DNA of 64,000 nt from assembly GCA_039707465.1 (NCBI GenBank), contig CM077658.1, positions 17,521,074 through 17,585,073 of the forward strand. The letters run 5' to 3'. Within the stretch, counting starts at the first letter, position 1. Each line of letters opens with the position of its first letter. The notes under the pieces were generated by a model. It did not search any database and was not told the origin of the DNA. It saw only the letters and a program-made list of their open reading frames with translations. Shown here one piece after another: positions 21,711-32,875 of the stretch. Made by a program: the position numbers and the translations under genes. This stretch comes from Rhabdophis nuchalis (Eukaryota; Chordata; Lepidosauria; Squamata; Natricidae).

Positions 21711-22059
21711 AAATAGAGGGATACGGTAAGTCAGTGACTAAAACACTGAGCTTGTCAGAAAGGTCAGCAGTTCGGCGGTTCGAATCCCTAGTGCCGTGTA
21801 ACAGAACAAACTCCCGTTACTTATCCCAGCTTCTGCCAACCTAGCAGTTTGAAAGCATGTAAAAATGCAAGTAGAAAAATAGGGACCACCTTTGGTGGGA
21901 AGGATAACAGCGTTCTATGTGCCTTCGGCATCATGCCGGCCATATGACCACAGAGACATCTTCAGACAGCGCTGGCTCTTCGGCTTTGAAATGGAGATGA
22001 GCACCGCCCCCTAGAGTCAGGAATGACTAGCACATATGTGCGAGGGGAACCTCTACCTT
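21711..22059 (+). mobile_element. Sauria-type SINE with 9-bp target duplication
   Basis: Head GGTAAGTCAGTGACTAAAAC, B-box-like GGTTCGAATCCC, Bov-B-like tail ending GGGGAACCTCTACCTT. It is flanked by TAATCTCTT at 21702-21710 and 22060-22068. Confidence 0.88.
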
Positions 22060-22079
22060 TAATCTCTTCACTGGGGTTG

Positions 22080-22266
22080 TAAGGATTACAGTGGGGTGAC
22101 TGGATGGAGCTGAGCATTTAATGGCCAGATGCTCTTCCTGATACCATGCGGGGTTCACAGCAAATATTTTTCTTTGTACCCAAGGAGAGAACTATCTGCC
22201 GCTACCTAGGATTGAACTCTCAACCTTCTGAGTGGGAGGCAAGTGTCTTCACCACTAGGCCACCAT
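22080..22266 (-). mobile_element. tRNA-derived SINE, family 3
   Basis: The minus strand begins GCAGCATGGTGGCCTAGTGG, then AGAGTTCAATCCTAGGTAGC as B-box-like region, followed by the body containing CCTTGGGTACAAAG. It differs from families 1 and 2. A short piece of the same head lies at 23078-23107. Confidence 0.65.
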
Positions 22267-22285
22267 GCTGCCTTTTAGATGACTT

Positions 22286-22505
22286 GATACCAGTGGTGAA
22301 TTTTTTTTTACCACTGGTTCTGTGGGCATGGCTTGGTGGGTTTCGTGGGCATGGCATTGGGAAGGATCTCCATTCCCACCCCACTCTGGGGCCAGCCAGG
22401 TTCTCCAAATACTCAAAATTTCTACCACCGGTTCTCTGAACTACTTAGAATTTCCACTACCGCTTCTCCAGAACCTGTCAGAACCTGCTGGATCTCACCC
22501 CTGTT
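22286..22505 (-). mobile_element. GC-rich hAT-like element
   Basis: The ends CCAGTGGTGAATTTTTTTTT and GGATCTCACCCCTG form imperfect inverted repeats. The interior has TGGGCATGGCTTGGTGGG and the repeated CCGGTTCTC(T/C) motif. Confidence 0.55.
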
Positions 22506-22764
22506 TGATACACTACATTAGATTGACTTGCTTTCCAGACACCAGTCTTAGTATTCTAAAAATCAAGACTTCACCGGGCGTTGTTCATGGATGATTAAGC
22601 AAGAACTGTGAGAGGATTTGTGCTGTAATCCCTCATTTGTGTTATGATCCCAGACTGGTAAGTAACAACCATTTCACATGTATATAGAGGATTGCTTTCA
22701 TTCTAAGGAAAATACTAAACAGGCTTTCAAATACCCAAAATTTTGAAATCATTGCATTTGAGGA

Positions 22765-23178
22765 GTTCAGGTAATCCTCAATTTACAACTGCTCATTTAG
22801 TGAATGTTTAAGTTACAATGCCACAGGAAAAAAAGTGACTTATGACCATTTTTCACTGTTACAACCTTTGTCTTGTGATCAAACTGCAAATGCTTGGCAA
22901 CTGTATCATATTTATGATGGTCGCAATGTCCCAGGGGTCATGTGATTCACTTTTGTGACCCTCTATAAAGCAAAGTCAACGGGGAAGTCAGATTCATTGA
23001 ACAACCATGTTGCTAACTGAACCACTGCAATGATTCACTTAACAACTGGTCGTAAAATGGAAGCAAAATTCAGAAGGTTGAGAGTTCAATCCTAGGTAGC
23101 GGCAGATGTTAACAAATGTTTCCCTTAGCAACAGACATTTTGGGCTCAATTGTAGTCATACGTCGAGGACTACTGTAG
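22765..23178 (+). mobile_element. Tigger-like DNA transposon
   Basis: Starts TCAGGTAATCCTCAATTTAC and ends ACGTCGAGGACTACTG before TA. The interior matches 20499-20913 and 58733-59142. A short piece of family-3 SINE head sequence is embedded at 23078-23107. Confidence 0.6.
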
Positions 23179-23260
23179 ATGATATCCTACTTATCTGGGA
23201 CCACTGAAGGAAAAGGGAAAAAAATGGCCAAAGGAATAGCATCCAATGAAATAAATGACA

Positions 23261-23632
23261 TGTCGGGGTCCCAAGTAACACCCCCAATGAAAGAAGACTC
23301 CAAGGTTTGAGTTTCCTCAAAGTTCCACTTTATTAGAGATGTCATATTGGCACATCTGGGAAAACATGAATCTGAAATCTTCCAGGTTTTCCCCACCCAA
23401 ATGAAAGTCCGAGTCACTGCCCAGCACCCACATGTCCATCACATGGTCCAATCAGGCACCGTCCCAACTGGAGATGCCTTCCAGTCACACCATCGCAGCT
23501 GCAGGGCAAGGTGCCCTTGATTCCCTGAGAAAGGAATGTTATTTTGACTATCTCCCATGCCCTATATAACCCCTAATAGAAAATGTGGCAGGCCTGAAGG
23601 CCCAATGTAAAAGAACACTTTCAGGTTTGACA
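23261..23632 (-). mobile_element. LTR, family 2 (372 bp)
   Basis: The minus strand begins TGTCAAACCTGAAAG and ends GGGACCCCGACA. It has a TATA-like TTATATAGGGC and a polyadenylation-like CTAATAAAGTGG. It aligns along its length with 61826-62213. No clear target duplication was found. Confidence 0.75.
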
Positions 23633-24593
23633 TAACTGCAAGTAATAGCAAAAAAACCCCACACAATATTTCACTTATGTTCTGCATTTATTCCTCTTTT
23701 AACCAAATCTTTAAGGAGAAGAAGCTTCAGTGGACCAGGACTTCTGATTCATCTTCAAAACGTCAAGTGGGTGAACACAAAATTAAGAGTCAAAGAGCTC
23801 TCCGAAGATTTCTCTTCAAGAGAAGTAACAGCAGCCTTTTAAAATGATAATTACTTGTTAATATTTTTTTTAAAAAAATTGAAAACTCTCCACTTAAGAG
23901 ACCAGTCAACCGTAGGCAACGTTTAATGTTCTATTTGTGTCCAGCCACTAAAATTAAATTCAAACCACTCAAAAAATTTTCCCTGTACTGTGAATAAAGC
24001 ATGTTGTAAGATGTATGTAATTCCTCTAAATTTTAATATACCTGGTGGTTCGTTCCCCCCCTCTGATACCGAGCAAAAAAACATTGCAGTTTAATTTTAG
24101 ATCTATCGAGTCAACACAAACTATTTTGTTCTGGGTGATACTTATTCCTGAATAATAAGAGTATAAACCTCAAAGATTCTACATCTTGAGTTCATTAATC
24201 AAACTTTCTCAATGAGATGTCTGGCAGATTATGGAGTTATTATCCCCAAATAACACAGGAAATGATTCTTCCGATTGGGATGGAGTCCAGCATATCTACA
24301 AGATGCTGATGTTTGGAACAGATCTAAAATGTTGCAACTAATCACAACGATGACAAAAAGCAGATGAATGGAAAGGCCAGGGATCTGAGGTTAAAAGGGG
24401 AAAACATGGTTTGATAACTAGAGATGATTGCGTATTTACCTCGATTTTTTGACCCAGACAAATTATTCAGTGGAAGCTGTCCAATGCAGAAGTGCTGAAA
24501 AATCTACAAAGCAGTTTGTGCATTAAAAAGATGTTGCATCATAATTTTAAAATATAGTATGTAGTGATTGGGTTGTGTTTTTTTTGTAAGATG
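23633..24593. other. Unique sequence
   Basis: No element or exon recognised. Confidence 0.35.
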
Positions 24594-24716
24594 GCAGCAC
24601 AGTGGCTCATTGGTTAAAACAGTGAGCTTGTCACTCGGAGAGCTGGTAGTCCAGGTTTGAGACTTGAGCACCATGTTATAGGGTGAGCTCCTGTCCTCAC
24701 CTCAGCTTCTGCCATA
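24594..24716 (+). mobile_element. Diverged Sauria-type SINE head
   Basis: CAGCACAGTGGCTCATTGGT, GTGAGCTTGTCACTCGG and CTCAGCTTCTGCCA follow the order of the family-1 head and body start. The rest is missing. Confidence 0.6.
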
Positions 24717-25063
24717 CATATATTTCATCAGTTTGGAATAAAGTTCTGTTCAAACCAAAATCATCACAGGTAACTTTAGCAATGACAGAATTATCAACTC
24801 TTACCAAGCTGGGAGCCAGTGATAGCTTTCCATTTGATATAGCAAGGAGATTTGACAAAATAAATATGAAGAGGCTTTAATACAAAATGGGATTGTGGAA
24901 ATATACAGATACACATTCTTATCACTGCGGAGTCTACAGGTGGCAAAATGATTAACTGAAATGATCTGAAAGTTCTCTCTATTTTTTAACACTTCATCTC
25001 TTGGGTAGAGAAGCCGAAAACACTAATACTTTTATATGAATGCTAGTTGATCACTACAATGTG
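24717..25063. other. Unique sequence
   Basis: No element or exon recognised. Confidence 0.35.
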
Positions 25064-25071
25064 TTGTAGCA

Positions 25072-25211
25072 CAGGGGTCTCCAACCTTTGCAACTTTAAG
25101 TCTGAAGGACTTCAGCTCCCAGAATTCTCCAGCCAGCAAAGCAAAGCTGGCTGGAGAATTCTGGGAGCTGAAGTCCTTCAGACTTAAAGTTGCAAAGGTT
25201 GGAGACCCCTG
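25072..25211. mobile_element. hAT-type MITE, perfect 66-bp palindrome arms
   Basis: Two 66-nt arms (25072-25137 and 25146-25211) are exact reverse complements around an 8-nt loop, AAAGCAAA. Ends are CAGGGGTCTCC and GGAGACCCCTG. Identical 8-bp flanks TTGTAGCA at 25064-25071 and 25212-25219 match the 8-bp duplication of hAT transposition. It codes for nothing, so mobility would have needed a transposase in trans. Perfect arms suggest a young insertion. Confidence 0.93.
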
Positions 25212-25362
25212 TTGTAGCAAATCAAATGTTGGACTAGAACTGAGGAGACTCCGTTCAATTCAGCCCCGAATATTGAGTGCCTTTGACCCAGTCGTTCTCT
25301 TGCAGTTCAAACTACTTCTCGGGATAATATTGTTTTGAAAGTAGGAGAAAATTAGTGTAGAC

Positions 25363-25475
25363 AATTTTAAGATGGTGAACTTCAACTCCCAGAATTCCAT
25401 ATCCAGCACACTGGCTTGGGAATTCTGGGAGTTGAAATCCTCACATCTTTAAACCATCAAGGTTGAGAAATACTG
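25363..25475. mobile_element. hAT-type MITE with truncated left end
   Basis: Inverted halves ACTTCAACTCCCAGAATTCC and GGGAATTCTGGGAGTTGAA; the right end has AAGGTTGAGAAATACTG. The left terminal motif is missing, yet identical 8-bp flanks GTGTAGAC sit directly at both ends (25355-25362, 25476-25483). Confidence 0.8.
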
Positions 25476-25564
25476 GTGTAGACAGTGCTTTTAGACACCA
25501 CCATGAATTCCCAGAAAGAAATCTAAAGAACAAATCATGCAATTCGACTTAAAGCATCGGTCCT

Positions 25565-26095
25565 GTCTTGTTATACCAACATACAACAACAAGCCTCAAT
25601 TCACTTGTATCCATAAACAACAGGCAGGAGTATGTCATTTGCACTTCCATAACTGTCTGGTTTGGTTCTGCATTCCAACAAGACAGACACAGACTTCAGA
25701 GGATAATTAAAACTGCAGAAAAAACAATTACTACTACCCTACCTTCCATTGAGGACCTGTATACTACATGAGTCAAAAAGTGGGCCGTGAAAATATTTAC
25801 AGACCCCTCACATCTTGGACATAAATTATTTCAACTCCTACCCTCAAAATGATGCTATAGGGCACTGCACACCAAGACAACTAGACACAAGAACAGTTTT
25901 TTCCCAAATGCCATCACTCTGCTACACAAATAATTCCCTCACAACTGTCAAACTATTCACTAAGTCTGCATTACTCTTACTATTAGTCTTCTCATCGTTC
26001 CTCCCATTTATGACTGCATGACTGTAACTTTGTTGCTTGTATCCTTCGATTTGTATTGATATTGTTTCCTGATTGCTTATTTGTACCCTATGACT
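25565..26095 (+). mobile_element. Snake L3/CR1-type LINE 3' end, first part
   Basis: The frame at 25568-25771 reads ITVWFGSAFQQDRHRLQRI and LPSIEDLYTT, the C-terminal region after the reverse transcriptase in L2/L3-type LINEs. After a stop, the 3' region continues to 26095 and resumes after a CR1 insertion at about 26737. Confidence 0.75.
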
Positions 26096-26736
26096 ATACA
26101 ATACAATAGCAGAGTTGGAAGGGACCTTGTAGGTCTTCTAGTCCAACCCCTGCGTGGGCAGGAACCTTATACCATTTCAGACAAATGGCTATCTAACATC
26201 TTCTTAAAGACTTCCAGGGTTGGGGCATTCACAACTTCTGTAGGCAAGCTGTTCCAGAGGTTAATTGTTCTAACTGTCAGGAAATTTCTCCTTAGTTCTA
26301 AGTTGCTTCTCTCCTTGATTAGTTTCCACCCATTGCTTCTTGTCCTGCCCCCAGGTGCCTTGGAGAATAGTTTGACTCCCTCTTCTTTGTGGCACCCTCT
26401 GAGATATCGGAACAGTGCTATCATGTCTCCCCTGGTCCTTCTCTTCATCAAACTAGACATACCCAGCTCCTGCAGCCGTTCTTCATATGTTTTAGTCTCC
26501 AGTTCCCTAATCCTCTTGGTTGCTCTTCTCTGCACTCTTTCCAGAGTCTCCACGTCTTTTCTACATCGTGGCGACCAAAACTGTATGCAGTATTCCAAGT
26601 GTGGCCTTACCAAGGCACTATACAGTGGCATTAACACTTCACGTGATCTAGATTCTATCCCTCTGTTTATGCAGCCTAAAACTGTGTTGGCTTTTTTGGC
26701 AGCTGCTGCACACTGCTGGCTCATATTTAAATTTAT
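26096..26736 (-). mobile_element. CR1 LINE inserted in an L3-type LINE
   Basis: Minus-strand CR1, 5' truncated. The frame reads QQCAAAAKKANTVLGCINRG, REVLMPLYSALVRPHLEYC and NFLTVRTINLWNSLP, as in the copies at 35967 and 46133. The 3' end on the plus strand is CAATACAATAGCAGAGTTGG. Removing it restores continuity of the host LINE. Confidence 0.88.
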
Positions 26737-26876
26737 CATATTTATCATTAAGTGTTGTACCTCATGATTCGTGATGAATCTATCTTGTCTTTTTATGTAC
26801 ACTGAGAGCATCTGCACCAAATTCCTTGTGTGCCCAATTACACTGGGCCAATAAAGAATTCTATTCTATTCTAACA
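26737..26876 (+). mobile_element. Snake L3/CR1-type LINE 3' end, second part
   Basis: TATCATTAAGTGTTGTACC, then GGGCCAATAAAGAATTC with a polyadenylation-like AATAAA, ending in (ATTCT)n, the complement of (AATAG)n. Snake genomes are known for LINE tails that seed AATAG microsatellites. Confidence 0.75.
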
Positions 26877-27569
26877 GGCAGGAGAAAGCTTTGAAGAATT
26901 TCTGAGTTAAAAGCTGACTGTAACTATTTCAAATCCAAACTAATAAATACATTTCCTCTTCTCATAGCCCAGCAAGCCTCTCATTTGCCATCCTGTGTGA
27001 TATATCACGTAAAAAGAGAAAATGGGTGGGGGGGGGGGGGCACAGTAGATCATGGTTGGGGTGCGTCAGCAGTCAAGTTTTCTTTTGCCACAAAGCAGAC
27101 ACTCAGCACAATCTCTGGTTTGGTAGCTATTGGTAATGTTTGTATAAAATTACCTTGCAATTTAGCTTTCCTGCTTCTGCTACTTGAGGCAAGAAATCCA
27201 ATGTGAAAGCACCTGCAAAAAACTACCGATCAGCAATTGGTGGAGATAGAAAACAATACAGCCCGTGAACGGTTCATGTTTTGTAAATACAGCTCACATT
27301 TAGAAGGGAAAGAGTGCAGTAAGTGTGTGTGTGTGTGTGTGTGTGTGCAGATCAACATTTTCACAAACACAAAAAGCAGTGGGAGACATTAGCTACGGAA
27401 AGCTGCACTTGTGCTGTGAAAAACAGAGACTCTTCCTACAGCCTAAGGAAAAATTTCACACCTCTCTTACCATTCTAAGCATATATATAAATAATGTCAT
27501 TTTGAGGCGGAGCACAGAAAGGAAAACTGACTTCCGTGTGTGGCATTTCACATCTGAAAATGAGCTCAT
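26877..27569. other. Unique sequence with G12 run and (TG)n
   Basis: A poly-G run near 27025-27040 and (TG)n at 27324-27347. No exon. Confidence 0.35.
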
Positions 27570-28020
27570 ATTATTATTTATTGGACTTCTAGACCGCCCC
27601 CTCTCCCCGAAGGGACTCGGGGCGGTGTACAGGTACAAATTAAAACCATGACAATCAACAGTACATATAACTAAAATCGAATTAAATGAACCCCTGTACA
27701 AATTTATAAAAATTAAAACTTAGCCTTAAAACCAAATCACAAAATTTAAAATACAAACTAAGGTGGGAAAGATGGAATTAGGCCAGGCCGGCCAGATGAA
27801 ACAGGTGGGTTTTGAGTTTCTGGCGGAAGGAGCGGAGGTCCGTAGTCGTTCTAATGTCAGAGGGAAGGTCATTCCAGAGGGTCGGGCCCGCCACAGAGAA
27901 GGCCCTTCCCCTGGGCGTCGCCCGCTGGCACAGCCTAGTGGACGGCACCCAGAGAGGTCCCTCTCTGTGTGAGCGAATCGGCTGAAGGGATGTATGGGGC
28001 AGGATCATAGTAGAGGGTAT
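27570..28020 (-). mobile_element. L2-like LINE 3' end
   Basis: Minus-strand translation contains RGRAFSVAGPTLWNDLPSDI and RSFRQKLKTHLF, typical of the end of L2/CR1-type ORF2. The 3' untranslated motif (ACCGCCCCGAGTCCCTTCGG, then AATAAATAATAAT) is shared by tails at 32195, 41407, 41791 and 52499. Confidence 0.8.
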
Positions 28021-28828
28021 AATACACAAGGACACACACACACACTCTCTCTCTCCTTCTGCAGGCACACTGTAGCTCATGGCATACCTCCAAACATTCC
28101 CAGTCTACCCTCTCTCTGGAACCAAGTCTTGCTTGTAAATCTATATATATGTTTATAAAAGCCAAGTACCACTCACTCAATCTCCAACTGTAAAGCCTAC
28201 AAACTTGAAAATCAGTAAGTATGTTCCTTTTGGCTTCTAGGTGTTCCCTAAGAAAGGATTTTTTGAAATGACCATCAGTATTTATTATACAGTATTATAG
28301 TAACAATGCTAAGGAGTTAAACATTCTACTCCCCCTCCCCACTTGAAATGGACTCTGTTCCAACTGCCACTTGCCTTATATGGACATGGCCAGTGTGTGA
28401 CTCATCTGGCCTGTGGGCTGGCCCGATCACATGGTTTTGTAGTGAAGCATGAGTATCCAGCTAATTATTATATATGGATAAAGAAACTAACCAGACACCA
28501 AAGTCACAACACTAAGGATTCTCATCTATGCAAAGGAAGATCTATGGACTCATAAAAGATGGCCTTCAAATAATACTTTTATCATGTTTCTGTCCTCCTC
28601 TTTTTCAAGGAATCGCAGGAGACTGGGAATGGAGCGGCCTCATGGATAGAACACCAAGAAGTTGGAATGCTCTCACCAAGTGCCAAGTCACTCAACAATG
28701 TTCTGTATTCTAGTCTTGCTGGCTTTAACCAGGTAGGATGGAGATGAGATGACATGAATCTTTATTGCAATCCACCCTGAGTAACTTAAGAGAGATAGGC
28801 AATGTAGGGGGGTGGGAGAGATCTCAAC

Positions 28829-28829
<1 letters not shown>
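28021..28829. other. Unique sequence
   Basis: A short CA/CT repeat near 28035-28060. No exon. Confidence 0.35.
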
Positions 28830-28911
<82 letters not shown>

Positions 28912-28952
28912 AGAGAAATGAGATAGACAGATGATAGATAGATGATAGATAC
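28830..28952. repeat. (GATA)n array
   Basis: About 20 uninterrupted GATA units to 28911, then interrupted GATA/GACA units. Bkm-like. Confidence 0.95.
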
Positions 28953-30094
28953 AGACAGAATGTCTGTTTAGCTTTTTAGGTGCAGAGGCTAAATAAGTTG
29001 ACGTGTTGTGAGGTGCTGCTTCTGGGGGGTTTAATTCTGCAGTATTAGGATCACAGCAGCTTATCAAGCAGGCTGGGGAAAAGAGATGGCAAAAGGCCCT
29101 CCCCTTCCCTAGAACTGATTGAGGATGCTAGACCATATGACGGTCTGGCCATGTCCCATGCTAATTACCTACACAGATTCCACCTGTGCCTTTTACTGCT
29201 GTGAAACCCCATTCCAGGAGATGGATGAGACACACTATGAAATATCTCTTTTATTTGGTGAACCACAATGCTCAATCAAACAACACTCCACCGCAACAAT
29301 CTGCACAGCTTACAGGAAGCCAATCAAATAAGATTTATTTATACAATATAATGCAAATGGGCTAAGCAAATGGAGGAGGCCCGCGGAAATCGAGGCTGGT
29401 AATCAGAAAGGTAGGAAAGAAATCTATAAACCACAGTTGTGAAAGATATTGTGAAGAACAGACCGTAAATCAGAAAACAATGAAATACACAAATTGGTGC
29501 CTTGCTCAGATAGAGTTAAGACAGAAAACGAAAAGAACAGCTGATCTATGAATGCATAATTCAGTAAAAGAGATTGGAATAACTGGGGGGGAAATATTGA
29601 AAAGTGGTGACTAATGACAGTGAAAAATACGTATCTTGGTTATGCTTCTGAGCAAACACTTCACATGTGTGCTGGAAACCAGTTCAGGAGTTGGGGAAAC
29701 ACATCTAATGAAGTCTCCTTCGTAGCCAGCACACCAATCTCAAGAAAAGTCACATGTGTGTGTGTGGCTTTAGCTCATGTGCATCCAAATGACACTTTGC
29801 CCTTTGAACATAGATTGCTGTACCACCCTAGCCAGGTATCATTTCAGAAAAATGCAGCCTTTGGAAATTAAAGTCCTTTGCTCTCATCCTTTGGTGATGC
29901 TATGGTCACCCCCCACTGGTGACATGGCCTTGGATAGCCTCACCGGACTCCCTGCTTCATCTCTTCGGAATCTACAGTTCACCAAAGCTGCATCAAGCAT
30001 TAACGGTGTGTATTTAAAACGCATATGGCATCCGCCTGCGAGCCCGGATCAGAATTGGGTTTGGTTTCCTGAATTTCAATGAGCTCTGACCACA
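28953..30094. other. Unique sequence
   Basis: No repeat family or exon recognised. Confidence 0.35.
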
Positions 30095-30130
30095 TTGAAA
30101 AAAGAGAGGCAGAAAGAAAGAGAGAGACAC

Positions 30131-30161
<31 letters not shown>

Positions 30162-30789
30162 CAGACAGACAGACAGACAGTCAGAGGGGGGAGAGGGAGA
30201 GAGAGAGACTGTGAGAAAGATACAGAGAGAGATACAGAGAAAGAGAGACAGAGAGAGAAACACACACACAAAGAGACACACACACAGAGAGAGAGAGAGA
30301 CTGTGGGAGACAGACAGACAAAGAGAGAGACAGAGGGAGGGAGAGGGAGAGACATAGAGATAGACACAGAGAGAGAGAGAGACTGTGGGAGACAGACAGA
30401 CAAAGAGAGAGACAGAGGGAGGGAGAGGGAGAGACAGAGAGATAGACACAGAGAGAGAGAGAGAAACTGTGGGAGACAGACAGACAAAGAGAGAGACAGA
30501 GGGAGGGAGAGAGAGGGAGAGACAGAGAGATAGACACACAGAGAGAGACAGAAACAGAAACAGAGATTGTGAGAGTGACAGACAGACAGACAAAGAGAGA
30601 GAGAGAGAGACTGTGGGAGACAGACAGACAAAGAGAGAGACAGAGGGAGGGAGGGAGAGGGAGAGACAGAGAGATAGACACAGAGAGAGAGACAGAGAGA
30701 CAGAGACAGAGACAGAGATTGTGAGAGAGACAGACAGACAGACAAAGAGAGAGAGGGAGGGAGGGAGGGAGGGAGAAAGAGAGAGAGAG

Positions 30790-30868
<79 letters not shown>
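30095..30868. repeat. GA/GACA-rich minisatellite
   Basis: About 775 bp of GAGA/GACA/CACA repeats with a higher-order unit marked by (C/T)TGTG(G/A)GAG. Markers fall near 30209, 30301, 30383, 30467, 30567, 30611 and 30719, an irregular unit mostly of about 82-108 bp. It ends in about 70 bp of pure GA. The 276-293-codon serine/leucine-rich frames are artefacts. Confidence 0.93.
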
Positions 30869-30870
<2 letters not shown>

Positions 30871-31731
30871 CAATGCACCATCCCAACTATGTTTAAAAAA
30901 TGAAGCCAGAGTGTTTCCCTGAACCAATTGACTCGTGGTCTTCTTTGACCCCATTATGTGTAATATCACTTCATCACCCAACTTTCTCTCACAGTTGCAG
31001 CAGGCTGGCAAGCACCAGTCACAACAAATAAAAACTGCTTTTGGGGGGGAGGGGAGCTAGGGAATCTCATCTACATATTGGCTTGTGGCCTTGCTCACTA
31101 AAGTAACTTGCGAAGACAAATTGTGGTGTCGAAAAAGAGCTCATTAAAATTTTTATATCTGATTGTTTTGGTTCCCCACCCCCTCCCACAAGTCCCCGGG
31201 TGCTCATCTCTTTTGTTGCCCAGGAATATTTGAATCCCCAAAGCTGAAGAGCCTTCAAGGACAGCTGACACACCAATTATCCGTCTTAAGAAGCTGTTGA
31301 CTTATTACTCTCAAATAAAGCATGCAACCCTCAGTAATCCACGTTTCCCTCAAACTGTGGCGCTCCATCATCCCAGCCAAGCAGTTCTGTGGAGTAAATG
31401 ATGATTCAGAGGGCATTTAATTCCTTGCCATGGCTGTCCCGAGGCAGTTGTAATGATTGCATCCATGGAAATGGGACTTGAGACTCTCTCCCCGGTAATG
31501 TAGTGACCCGTTCTCTTTCTCCCTCCCTCCTCTGTTGCATTTGAGTAAGTGATCTATAGCTCACCAAAGCCTATACATTCTCATAAACTTTGCTAGACAG
31601 AAAATACTACCAGGCTCCTTCTGATTTTTCACCCGTCCCTTCGGTGATACTGCATTATGGCACACAGAGTTAGTTGGTTGCTGGTTTGGTGGATGGGTGG
31701 GTGGGTGTGATTGCTTGGTTGCAGAGGTGGG
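30869..31731. other. Unique sequence, CNE-like at about 31300-31620
   Basis: Balanced composition, with GTAAATGATGATTCAGAGGG and GTTGTAATGATTGCATCC. No repeat or exon recognised. Confidence 0.25.
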
Positions 31732-32028
31732 ATTCAGCAGGTTCTGACCAGTCCTGAAGAATCGGTAGTGGACATTTTGAGTAGTTCGGAGAACTGGTAA
31801 ATACCAGCTGTGGCTGGCCCCGCCCTATCTATTCTCTGCCTCCCAAGTCCCAGCTGATCAGGAGGAAATGGGGATTTGGGGGTAACCTTCCCCTGGAGTG
31901 GGGAGAGAAAGGAGATTTTACAGTATTCTTTCCCTGTCATGCACCAAGCCATGCCCACCAAGCCACACCACCTGCACCAAGCCATGCCCACAGAACTGGT
32001 AGTAAAAATGTTTGAATCTCACCACTGG
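31732..32028 (+). mobile_element. GC-rich hAT-like element, most complete copy
   Basis: Begins CAGAGGTGGGATTCAGCAGG and ends TTTGAATCTCACCACTGG, an imperfect inverted pair. The interior has GAGTAGTTCGGAGAACTGG and the repeated CCAAGCCATGCCCACC. No transposase and no clear target duplication. Confidence 0.6.
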
Positions 32029-32275
32029 TTATTTATTTAATGTTTCTGCCACACATCTCCCTATAAGGTGACTCCAGGAAGCTTACAAAAAAGGTTACAA
32101 ATCTCCATAAATTGTGTTGGATTTTGTTGTTGTTGTTGTTGTTGTAAATTGCTGAAATTAAGGACTACTACTAAAAGATCCATTTCATCATTCTTAATAA
32201 ATCTTGTTAATAATTTTAATAATTTTAATTTATAACCCGCTCTCTCTCCCCGAAGGGACTCGAGGCGGCTGTTGA
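32029..32275 (-). mobile_element. L2-like LINE tail fragments
   Basis: 32195-32275 has AACCCGCTCTCTCTCCCCGA and GGGACTCGAGGCGG, the L2 3' motif. 32038-32110 looks like an older related piece. A (GTT)n run lies between. Confidence 0.5.
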
Positions 32276-32379
32276 GCAGTTAATTTCCACAATATGGTTT
32301 TAATTGGGTGAGAATACTGGGTCTGCCTTTTTCCTTGCTATTTTTGGTGTCCTCAAACTGGAGGATGGATATTGGTAGC

Positions 32380-32460
32380 GGAAGGAAGGGAGGGTGGAGA
32401 AATGGAAGGGAAGGAGGAAAGAAAAAAGGAAAGAAGGAAAAAAAGGAGGCAGGAAGGAAG
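32380..32460. repeat. Purine-rich (GGAA)n low-complexity
   Basis: GGAAGG/GAAAGAA repeats on the plus strand. Confidence 0.85.
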
Positions 32461-32486
32461 GTAGAGTATGGAGCACTATAAGTATG

Positions 32487-32802
32487 GAGCCTGTTCCTAG
32501 TGTGTGCATGCACAGAGTGGACGATGAATGGCCCCTCCCAGAGGAAATCAAAGAGGAGTGAAAGGGGAGTGGAGTTTGCAGGAGACAATTAGTTTGCTTC
32601 ATTGGTTCTGAGACCCCTTGCCAAGTTTTGCAGAAACTTGGGCCTGGCAGCTCTCCAAGCCAGATAAGGTCTGTGACTGTAAATCCTCCCTCGAAAGACT
32701 TTGCTGGATGTGAATGAGCAGAATTCACAGTCAATTAATAAAAGTGTTTTTTGTCGGGACAAGGAGTCTGCTTCAGGCTTTTGGGAAGCCTTGGTCAGAA
32801 CA
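32487..32802 (+). mobile_element. LTR family 1, partial
   Basis: Shares GAGCCTGTTCCTAGTGTG, GACAATTAGTTTGCTTCATT, AGATAAGGTCTGTGACTG, AATTAATAAAAGTG and the end GGTCAGAACA with 16708-17339. The 5' third and a short internal piece are missing. Confidence 0.75.
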
Positions 32803-32875
32803 GTTTCCTGCCTGAACAAGGGGTTGGACTAGAAGACCTCCAAGGTCCCTTCCAACTCTGTTACTCTGTTCTATC
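32803..32875 (+). mobile_element. CR1 3' tail fragment
   Basis: AAGGGGTTGGACTAGAAGAC and CTCCAAGGTCCCTTCC, then CTGTTACTCTGTTCTATC. It directly abuts the LTR. Confidence 0.75.

Noticed and set aside
26081..26767. 228-codon plus-strand frame, with similar ones at 36179 and 46340
   Set aside because: Antisense shadows of the CR1 ORF2 C-terminus, which reads correctly on the minus strand.
30000..31011. Serine/leucine-rich open frames of 276-293 codons on the minus strand
   Set aside because: They translate the GA/GACA minisatellite; all three frames are open because the repeat lacks stop triplets.
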